From contig NZ_JAVLVT010000005.1 of assembly GCF_031628175.1 (NCBI RefSeq), positions 372,001-436,000 of the forward strand: DNA of 64,000 nt. The letters are read 5' to 3'. A model generated the notes under the pieces. That model saw only the letters and a program-made list of their open reading frames with translations. It was not told where the DNA came from and did not search any database. A program made the translations under genes and the position numbers. Positions 1-6,211 of the stretch are shown here, piece after piece (within the stretch, counting starts at the first letter, position 1; every line of letters begins with the position of its first letter). The stretch is from Lipingzhangella_A rawalii. GTDB taxonomy: Bacteria > Actinomycetota > Actinomycetes > Streptosporangiales > Streptosporangiaceae.

Positions 1-445
1 GTTTTTCCATGCCCAGATCGGGATGCGTCCCATCTGGATGTGTCCGCTGCGGCTCCGCCCCGACGCCAAGGATGGCGTGCGCACTGGCGCGGATGCCGAG
101 GCCGGCGCCGACGCCGCGCCGCGGGACAGTGGAGTCGCGGGAGCCGCGGAGGCCGGTCCGCGGTGGCCGCTGTACCCCCTCGACGAGGACCGCCTGTATG
201 TCAACTTCGGGTTTTGGGGGTTGGTGCCGTCCCTGCCCGGGCTCGCACACGATCACCACAACCGCCTGATCGAGCGGGAGGTGAGTCGACTCGGTGGTCA
301 CAAGTCCCTGTACTCCGACGCGTTCTACGACGAGGACGAGTTCTGGGAGCTCTACAACGGGGTGGGATACCGCGACCTGAAGACCGCGTACGACCCGGAC
401 GGTCGGCTGCTCGACCTGTACGCGAAGTGTGTTGGAAACAGGTAG
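1..445 (+). CDS. tmsA: FAD-binding oxidoreductase, C-terminal part (10-methyl fatty acid synthesis)
   Basis: The open frame enters from the left edge and ends in TAG, so only about 147 C-terminal residues are present. The tail has the pattern of the DWF1/DprE1-like FAD oxidoreductases: an IGMRPIWMCPLRL strand, then YVNFGFWG, and a terminal block with FWELYNG, YDPDGRLLDLYAKCV. In actinobacteria this family (BfaA/TmsA) reduces the 10-methylene acyl chain made by the neighbouring methyltransferase, giving 10-methylstearic (tuberculostearic) acid in membrane lipids. The next gene is that methyltransferase, 174 bp downstream, which is the main support for the assignment. A segment of about 25 residues after RLRPDAKD is Ala/Gly/Asp-rich and looks like a species-specific linker. 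The FAD-binding domain lies outside the window, so cofactor residues cannot be checked. Confidence 0.75.
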   Translation, partial: FFHAQIGMRPIWMCPLRLRPDAKDGVRTGADAEAGADAAPRDSGVAGAAEAGPRWPLYPLDEDRLYVNFGFWGLVPSLPGLAHDHHNRLIEREVSRLGGHKSLYSDAFYDEDEFWELYNGVGYRDLKTAYDPDGRLLDLYAKCVGNR

Positions 446-619
446 CGCGGAGCGGTAGGACAGGCCTGAGCGGGCATACACGACAGTCAAGAAATTTGGG
501 GCAAACAAGGACACGTGCGGCGGACGGGGGGCGGAGCCTCGCCAGGGCTCCGAGGTTCGTCGGACCACCAGGCCGCGAAGGCCGGCCGGGTCCTAGGGCA
601 GCTGCGGAAAGGAATGGCT

Positions 620-1876
620 ATGCGGTTGGCGGAGATCTTCGAACGTGTGGTCGGCCCGGAGTCGTCAGTGGCGTTTCGCGCCTACGACGGCAGTACGGCC
701 GGCCCGCAGGATGCGGACGTCACCGTGGTGGTGCGGACGCCCGTGGCACTGCACTACCTGGCGCAGGCCCCGGGTGCCTTGGGACTCACCCGCGCCTACG
801 TCTCCGGACACCTCGATCTCGAGGGGGACATGTACACGGCGCTGCGCCGCATGTCGGACGTGGCCCTGGACGGTGCGTTCACGCTGGGGGACGTGGCCCG
901 GATCGTCCGCAGCGTCGGCTGGGAGAAGTTCGTGAACCGGGTCGCTCCACCACCACAGGAGGTGCAGCCGCGTCGCCTGCTGGGGCGGGGGATCCGACAC
1001 TCCAAGGCACGGGATGCGGAGGCCATCCACCATCACTACGACGTGTCCAACGCCTTCTACGAACTCGTGCTCGGGCCGTCGATGACCTACACGTGCGCGG
1101 TGTACCCCGATGCGGACGCGAGCCTGGAACAGGCACAGTTCCATAAGCACGATCTGGTGGCACGCAAGCTTGGGCTGGAGTCCGGCATGCGGTTGCTGGA
1201 CGTCGGGTGCGGCTGGGGCGGAATGGTCATGCATGTCGCCCGGGAGTACGGGGTGCGCGCACTGGGGGTCACTCTCTCCGCACAGCAGGCCGAATGGGCC
1301 CAGGAGCGGATCGAGAAGGAGGGGCTGTCGCACCTTGCCGAGGTGCGGCACATGGACTACCGGGATGTCCCGGACGGGACCTATGACCGGGTCAGCTCCA
1401 TCGGCCTGACCGAGCACATCGGCAAGCGCAACGTGCCCGACTACTTCGCCTCCCTGCACGCCAAGCTCCGGCCCGGGGGGCGCCTGCTCAACCACTGCAT
1501 CACCCGCCCGGACAACCACTCCCCGGCGATGCGCCGGAACGGTGTGATCAACCGTTACGTCTTCCCGGACGGAGAGTTGGAGGGGCCGGGGTGGCTCCAG
1601 ACCCAGATGAACGAGGCCGGGTTCGAGATCCGACACCAGGAGAACCTGCGGGAGCACTATGCGCTCACCCTGCGTGACTGGTGCGCCAACCTGGAACGCA
1701 ACTGGGATGAGGCCCTTGGCGAGGTGGACATTGGAACCGCTCGGGTTTGGCGCATGTACATGGCGGGTTCCCGGTTGGGATTCGAGCGTAACGTTGTCCA
1801 GCTGCACCAGATTCTCGGTGTGAAGCTCGATGGAACCGAGTCGCGGATGCCGCTGCGGCCGCGGTTCGAACCCTAG
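620..1876 (+). CDS. tmsB: Cyclopropane/10-methylene fatty acid SAM methyltransferase
   Basis: This 418-residue protein belongs to the CFAS (cyclopropane fatty acyl phospholipid synthase) family. The SAM-binding loop LLDVGCGWGG lies near residue 193, followed by GVTLSAQQ, the SSIGLTEHIG motif and NHCITRP. A predicted N-terminal lipid-binding part occupies about residues 1-140. Paired with the upstream FAD oxidoreductase it most likely methylates the double bond of oleoyl chains, the reductase then giving 10-methylstearate; a plain cyclopropane synthase is the alternative. The frame is open back to 515, but GGAAAGGA at 606-613 sits 6 bases before the ATG at 620, so that start is preferred over 614. 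The family assignment is firm; the exact product is inferred from the gene pair. Confidence 0.85.
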   Translation: MRLAEIFERVVGPESSVAFRAYDGSTAGPQDADVTVVVRTPVALHYLAQAPGALGLTRAYVSGHLDLEGDMYTALRRMSDVALDGAFTLGDVARIVRSVGWEKFVNRVAPPPQEVQPRRLLGRGIRHSKARDAEAIHHHYDVSNAFYELVLGPSMTYTCAVYPDADASLEQAQFHKHDLVARKLGLESGMRLLDVGCGWGGMVMHVAREYGVRALGVTLSAQQAEWAQERIEKEGLSHLAEVRHMDYRDVPDGTYDRVSSIGLTEHIGKRNVPDYFASLHAKLRPGGRLLNHCITRPDNHSPAMRRNGVINRYVFPDGELEGPGWLQTQMNEAGFEIRHQENLREHYALTLRDWCANLERNWDEALGEVDIGTARVWRMYMAGSRLGFERNVVQLHQILGVKLDGTESRMPLRPRFEP

Positions 1877-1881
1877 TCCGG

Positions 1882-1898
1882 GGCCGGGTTTCCCGGCC
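1882..1898 (+). terminator. Hairpin after the fatty-acid methyltransferase
   Basis: A perfect 7-bp GC stem (GGCCGGG/CCCGGCC) with a TTT loop begins 5 bp after the stop codon of the methyltransferase. No T-run follows, as is common for actinobacterial terminators. Confidence 0.5.
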
Positions 1899-2047
1899 TG
1901 TGGCTCCGGGGCGTCGGCCCGCCCCGGGCCATTGCGGACCATTCTGGGTGGAAGCGCGGGGGTGTGGCGGCTGGGGCGAACCCCAGGCCATGGACCAGTT
2001 CGGGTCGCTGGCGGACATCGGGGATAGCGCCAGGCATGATGGGAGGC

Positions 2048-2503
2048 ATGCCTGGCAACACTGACCCCGACGGGACCAAGCACCGAACCATCACCCTGGT
2101 AGAGGCCTACGTCGCCAAGGACGCCACGGCCGTGGCCGAGGCGGTGGACGCCATCGACACCGAAGAACGGGTCACCGCGAGTATCTCGGAACTCAAGGTC
2201 CTCGCATCTTTTCTCACCCGGCGGGTCCAGGACACGGGGGTGGCCTGGCAGCCGGCGGACGCGCGGGAGGCGGTGGCCCGGGCGGTCGCCGACCTGTTGG
2301 AGCCCGAGGTGGAACTGGCCGTGGTATCCACCTGGGAGGCCTACTCCGTGGGGGAACGCGCCGCGGCCGAGCACTTCACCCAGGGCGATCCACTCGTGTT
2401 CGCCCACATGCTCGCCGCGTTCACAGCCGCGATCGGGCAGGCTGTGTACACCCCCACGGAACTCATGGCAACCCTGCGAATGGCATCAGGACTTGCGGAG
2501 TGA
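2048..2503 (+). CDS. Hypothetical helical protein
   Basis: I do not recognise this family. The protein is about 151 residues, without membrane segments or Cys clusters, and is mostly predicted helix (runs such as VEAYVAKDATAVAEAVDAI and AREAVARAVADLLE). Codon use is typical of the window, with strong third-position GC, and the gene ends only 4 bp before the alpha/beta hydrolase start, so the two are probably co-transcribed and coupled. The start is uncertain: in-frame ATGs occur at 2036, 2039 and 2048, and GGGAGG at 2041-2046 lies too close to the last one. The conserved-looking part begins near the TITLVEAYV segment. Confidence 0.6.
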   Translation: MPGNTDPDGTKHRTITLVEAYVAKDATAVAEAVDAIDTEERVTASISELKVLASFLTRRVQDTGVAWQPADAREAVARAVADLLEPEVELAVVSTWEAYSVGERAAAEHFTQGDPLVFAHMLAAFTAAIGQAVYTPTELMATLRMASGLAE

Positions 2504-2507
2504 CCCA

Positions 2508-3416
2508 GTGACGACATTCACGGTGCACAGCGTTCCCGCCAACGGACTCCGGTTCGGCTACATCGAGGCGGGGGAGGCGGGTGAGGCTCCGCTGGCGCTG
2601 TGCCTGCACGGGTTCCCGGACACAGCCCACACCTTCCGGTACCTGCTCCCGGAGCTGGCGCGGGCCGGCTACTGGGCGGTGGCGCCGTTCATGCGTGGCT
2701 ACGCCCCCACCGAGGTGCCCGAGGACGCCTGCTACGAGACGGCGGCTCTGGCCACCGACGTTAACGCGCTGCACGCGGCCCTGACCGGCAGTGGCCCGCG
2801 CAGCAGTACGGAGGACGGGCTGGGGCCGGGGGTCCTGATCGGACACGACTGGGGTGCGTTCGCCGCCTACGGCGCCGCGGCTCTGGAACCACGACGGTGG
2901 CGCAGTGTCGTTGCACTGAGCTCGCCACCGACACGGGCCATCATCCCGTCCTTTCTGGATTACGACCAGCTCCGCCGCTCCTTCCACCAGTTCCTGTTTC
3001 AGACCCCTCTGGCCGAGGCAGCGGTTATGCGCGACGACTACGCCTTCCTGCGGCGGCTGTGGACAGACTGGACGGTCGACTACGACCCGAGCACGGATCT
3101 CACCCACGTCCGCGCGGCCCTGCGGGACCAGGCCAACGTCACCGCGGCCATCAGCTACTTCCGCGGCATGTTCGACGTCTACCCGCGCTCCTCGCGCTAC
3201 GCCAGCATCCGGCACCGGGCGCAGGCCGTCCCCACACATCCCGTGCTGTACCTCCAGGGGGAGCGGGACGGTTCCCTGGGGACGGATCTCGCGGAAAACG
3301 CCCGTTCGGTGTTCGCGGCGGATTCCGTGGTTGAGCTGGTGGAGGGAGTAGGACACTTCCCGCACCTGGAACGGCCCGCTCCGGTGAACCGACGGATCCT
3401 CGACTGGCTCAGCTAG
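2508..3416 (+). CDS. Alpha/beta hydrolase, epoxide-hydrolase-like
   Basis: A 302-residue alpha/beta-hydrolase. HGFPD near residue 34 is the oxyanion HGxP motif, GHDWGA at 112-117 supplies an Asp nucleophile (D114) as in epoxide hydrolases and haloalkane dehalogenases, and GVGHFPHLERP near the C-terminus supplies the catalytic His (about H283). The Asp nucleophile argues against an ordinary serine esterase. The substrate is unknown. A GTG start at 2508 is preached by GCGGAG at 2495-2500, seven bases upstream; a TTG at 2493 is also in frame but overlaps the previous gene. It follows the hypothetical gene by 4 bp and ends before a convergent terminator. Confidence 0.85.
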   Translation: MTTFTVHSVPANGLRFGYIEAGEAGEAPLALCLHGFPDTAHTFRYLLPELARAGYWAVAPFMRGYAPTEVPEDACYETAALATDVNALHAALTGSGPRSSTEDGLGPGVLIGHDWGAFAAYGAAALEPRRWRSVVALSSPPTRAIIPSFLDYDQLRRSFHQFLFQTPLAEAAVMRDDYAFLRRLWTDWTVDYDPSTDLTHVRAALRDQANVTAAISYFRGMFDVYPRSSRYASIRHRAQAVPTHPVLYLQGERDGSLGTDLAENARSVFAADSVVELVEGVGHFPHLERPAPVNRRILDWLS

Positions 3417-3547
3417 CTCGGTGCTGGGGTGTCCCGATGGTTGCCGGGGCTGGACCGCCGCGAGAGTGCAGCCACCCCGCCAGAGCCCCAGACCCCGGGT
3501 GGAGCTGAGGCGGGGTCGGCACCTCGGGGCGGGCACCCATAGCATGA

Positions 3548-3572
3548 AAGCCGCCGAATGCCGCGGCGGCTT
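3548..3572. terminator. Convergent terminator hairpin
   Basis: A 9-bp perfect stem AAGCCGCCG/CGGCGGCTT with a 7-base loop lies between the hydrolase (plus) and the PLP enzyme gene (minus). It is followed on the plus strand by a T-containing stretch and could serve both directions. Confidence 0.65.
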
Positions 3573-3577
3573 GGGGT

Positions 3578-3641
3578 CTGTTTCTTGGGGGTGGATATCG
3601 CCAGGCCAGACCCCAACCGCGCTCCCAGCCCCACGAAACAG
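3578..3641. repeat. Inverted repeat with CTGTTTCTT ends
   Basis: Arms CTGTTTCTTGGGG (3578-3590) and CCCCACGAAACAG (3629-3641) match at 12 of 13 positions when inverted. The same CTGTTTCT word occurs at 20866-20887 and at both ends of the 50475-50603 repeat, so this may be a remnant of the same dispersed element, or simply a second terminator. Confidence 0.4.
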
Positions 3642-3660
3642 GCTGGGGCCGGGGTGCGGG

Positions 3661-4791
3661 TTACTGCGGCGGTTCCCACGTCCCGGTCCGTAGCAGCTCC
3701 ATGATCGCCGTGGTGTATGGAGCGAGGTCCATCCCCTGGTCGGCGACCCAGCCGTCGTCGTAGTAGCTGTGCCGATACCGGTCGCCGCTGTCACAGATGA
3801 GTGTGACCACACTGCCCTGGCGCCCCTCCCGCCGCATCTGCGCGAGCAGGTGCCACACGCCCCACAGGTTGGTGCCGGTGGAGCCGCCCGCACTGAGTCC
3901 GGTCACCTCGTACAGATGACGCATCGCGGCCACACTCGCGGCGTCCGGGACGGGAATCATCCGGTCGATGACCTCGGGGACGAAGCTGGGCTCGACCCGC
4001 GGGCGCCCGATCCCCTCGATCCGGGAGGGCAGTCCCGTCGCATAGTCGGGCGCACCGGTGACCCAGCTCGGGAAGAACGCGGAGTTCTCCGGATCCACCA
4101 CTGCCAGCCGGGTGGCGTGTCGACAGTACCGAACGTAGCGTCCGACGGTAGCCGAGGTGCCGCCCGTGCCCGCCCCAACGACGATCCAGTCCGGGACGGG
4201 AAACCGCTCCAAGGCCATCTGTTCGAAGATCGACTCGGCGATGTTGTTGTTGCCGCGCCAGTCGGTGGCCCGTTCGGCATAGGTGAACTGGTCCATGTAG
4301 TGGCCGTTGGTCTCCGCGGCAAGCCGTTCGGCCTCGGTGTACATGTCCGCCGGGCGTTCCACGAAGTGGCAGCGTCCGCCGTGCCGTTCGATCAGCGCGA
4401 TCTTTTCCGGGCTGGTGGATCGGGGTACCACGGTGACGAAGTCCACGCCGATCAGCTGCGCGAAGTACGCTTCGGACACGGCGGTGGAGCCGCTGGAGGC
4501 CTCCACGACGGTCGTACCTTCGGTGATCCAGCCGTTGGCCAGTCCGTACAGGAACAGCGACCGCGCCAGCCGGTGCTTGAGACTGCCCGTGGGATGCACG
4601 GACTCGTCCTTGAGGTACAGGTCGATTCCCCACTCCGGTGGAAGGGGGAACACGTGCAGGTGGGTGTCGGCGGAACGGTTCGCATCGGCCGCAACCCGGC
4701 GGATCGCCTCGTCCACCCAGGAGCGGGTGCGGACACAGGTCCGATCCACCGGGCCGTCGCGCCGGGGCTCGGGAATGGAATCGTCGGGCAT
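3661..4791 (-). CDS. cds1: PLP-dependent cysteine synthase-fold enzyme, Cds1-like cysteine desulfhydrase
   Basis: A 376-residue fold-type II PLP enzyme. The Schiff-base lysine is K72 in HPTGSLKHRLA, the substrate loop is ASSGSTAVSEAY (SSGST at 99-103, in place of the SGNT of cysteine synthases), and the phosphate cradle is GTGGTSATVGRY. The long C-terminal part with CDSGDRYRHSYYDDGW is characteristic of the actinobacterial group that includes M. tuberculosis Cds1 (Rv3684), which degrades L-cysteine to H2S, pyruvate and ammonia. The cytoplasmic role in sulfide production or cysteine detoxification is inferred from that family. A TPR gene ends 51 bp upstream on the same strand, so it is likely the last gene of a minus-strand transcript. 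Confidence 0.8.
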   Translation of the reverse strand: MPDDSIPEPRRDGPVDRTCVRTRSWVDEAIRRVAADANRSADTHLHVFPLPPEWGIDLYLKDESVHPTGSLKHRLARSLFLYGLANGWITEGTTVVEASSGSTAVSEAYFAQLIGVDFVTVVPRSTSPEKIALIERHGGRCHFVERPADMYTEAERLAAETNGHYMDQFTYAERATDWRGNNNIAESIFEQMALERFPVPDWIVVGAGTGGTSATVGRYVRYCRHATRLAVVDPENSAFFPSWVTGAPDYATGLPSRIEGIGRPRVEPSFVPEVIDRMIPVPDAASVAAMRHLYEVTGLSAGGSTGTNLWGVWHLLAQMRREGRQGSVVTLICDSGDRYRHSYYDDGWVADQGMDLAPYTTAIMELLRTGTWEPPQ

Positions 4792-4842
4792 GGGCGCAGG
4801 GTAGCCGGAACCCGGGACGCCGCTGGGCAGGACCCTGCCCGT

Positions 4843-5169
4843 TCAGTCGAGCGACCCGCCGGCCATTGCGGAGTGTAGCCGTCGGTAGCGATTGGCTTCG
4901 TCGTCGCGGCTCTGTCGTTCCAGCGCACGAGCGAGCGCGATGTGCGCCCAGTCGTCGGCCGGGTCGAGGTCGATGAGCAGCCGGAACACGTCCTCGGCCT
5001 TGCGCAGCTGGGCAGCGTGGAAGTAGGAGCGCCCCAGCAGCTCCAGCAGTGAACGGTTGTACGGTTCCTCTTCGGCCAGCGGGGCGAGCAGACGTGCCGC
5101 GGCCGCCGGATCCCCCAGCTCGAACCACAGCTGGGCGCGGGCATAGGTCTCGTAGGTCGTTTCCGACAC
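4843..5169 (-). CDS. Small tetratricopeptide repeat protein
   Basis: A 108-residue protein made of about two to three TPR units: LWFELGDPAAAARLLAPLA, then NRSLLELLGRSYFHAAQLRKAEDVF, then DWAHIALARALERQ. The frame is open further upstream, but the GTG at 5169 has AAGGGAG six bases before it and starts the well-behaved coding sequence. TPR domains mediate protein-protein contacts; the partner here is unknown. It sits between the tandem carbonic-anhydrase-like gene and the Cds1-like gene on the same strand. Confidence 0.8.
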   Translation of the reverse strand: MSETTYETYARAQLWFELGDPAAAARLLAPLAEEEPYNRSLLELLGRSYFHAAQLRKAEDVFRLLIDLDPADDWAHIALARALERQSRDDEANRYRRLHSAMAGGSLD

Positions 5170-5287
5170 CGGCAACTCCCTTCGTCGAGAACCGCAACAG
5201 CGGTGCCCTAGGAGGAATTCCCCGGATCCCGGAAGCTGAAAGGTCGCCCGCATCCCGAGCAGGTGCGGCAGCCGCCCAGCCCGCGCC

Positions 5288-6136
5288 TCACCGGTGTGCC
5301 GGGCGCAGATCCGTGAGGCGGCCGGTGTGCACGTCATAGCTGCCGGTGATGACCTCTGCACGCTCCCCGATTCGGGGATCCCGGGCCGCCGCGGATCCGT
5401 CCGCGCGGGCCCCGGCCAGCCGCTCCTCCCGGTCGGGCCGCGCCTTGCAGTCCTCGTGCACCAGCACGAGGAGGTCTACGGCACCGTGCGCGGCGACGTC
5501 GCCCGCCAGCCCGTCCAGCACCTCGTCGGTGACGTGGGCTCCGGCGTTGCGGCGTACCGTCACCGTGCCCAGATCCACATTCAGCAGCTCCTCGGGGTTG
5601 ATGCGCGAGTCCATACAGGTGACCACGCTGAGATGCCGGGAACCGCGCGCGACGTCAACGGGCGGCTGGAACTGGGCCACGTAGCGCTCGTTGGCGGCGA
5701 GGACCGCCGAGATCTCGGACTCGGCGGGAACACCCGTCACCAGCTCCAGCCGGCCGGTGGTCACGTCGTAGCTACCCACGTGCACATCGAGCCCGAACAG
5801 CTGCGGATCCGCGCGCAGCGTCTCCAGGTCGGCACGCAGCGTCTCTGTGGTCTCCGGGGCATTTGGCGCGTCCGTGCTCAGTACGTGCAGGGCCTGCCTC
5901 GCCCCCAGGTGCTGTGCCACGGCGAGATCCCCACGCAGCGCGGCGGTGACCCGGGGCTCGGTGCTGCGGGGGAGTAGAGCGTCGCCCAACGCGAGCCCGA
6001 AGGCACGGTGCGGGTCGACGGCCGGATGCCCCACGATCGACACGGCCAACCCCCGGGACGTCCCCGCAGGAACCGCGCCGTGCCGGAACTGGGCGAGGTA
6101 GCGTTCGTTGACGGCCAGTAGCTCATCGATGGACAT
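5288..6136 (-). CDS. Tandem beta-carbonic-anhydrase-like protein with inactive N-terminal half
   Basis: This 282-residue protein consists of two beta-carbonic-anhydrase-like halves. Residues 3-92 and 142-231 align without gaps (offset 139), and each half ends in GSYDVxTGRL (121-130 and 265-274). The second half keeps the zinc and catalytic set: C174, D176 and R178 in TCMDSR, H227 and C230 in HEDC. In the first half the equivalents are V35, H37, A39, T88 and P91, so it cannot bind zinc in the usual way. Single-domain actinobacterial relatives are about 165 residues. The active half is also short between RNAGAH and the tail. CO2 hydration is possible for half two only; a regulatory role for half one is inference. 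It starts 75 bp after parC on the same strand. Confidence 0.8.
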   Translation of the reverse strand: MSIDELLAVNERYLAQFRHGAVPAGTSRGLAVSIVGHPAVDPHRAFGLALGDALLPRSTEPRVTAALRGDLAVAQHLGARQALHVLSTDAPNAPETTETLRADLETLRADPQLFGLDVHVGSYDVTTGRLELVTGVPAESEISAVLAANERYVAQFQPPVDVARGSRHLSVVTCMDSRINPEELLNVDLGTVTVRRNAGAHVTDEVLDGLAGDVAAHGAVDLLVLVHEDCKARPDREERLAGARADGSAAARDPRIGERAEVITGSYDVHTGRLTDLRPAHR

Positions 6137-6211
6137 GTGACTCCCACAACCTGGTGAACACGCGGCCCGAGCAGTATCCCATCCCCAGTGTTGGGACGGG
6201 CAGCGCGGTGG

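Noticed and set aside
1860..1876. tRNA T-arm-like GGTTCGAACCC
   Set aside because: It encodes the last residues (RFEP) of the methyltransferase; no acceptor, D or anticodon arms fit around it.
665..2407. 580-codon open frame antisense to the methyltransferase gene
   Set aside because: It is a GC-driven shadow; residue composition is His/Gly/Arg/Pro-rich without domains, and the plus-strand gene is clear.
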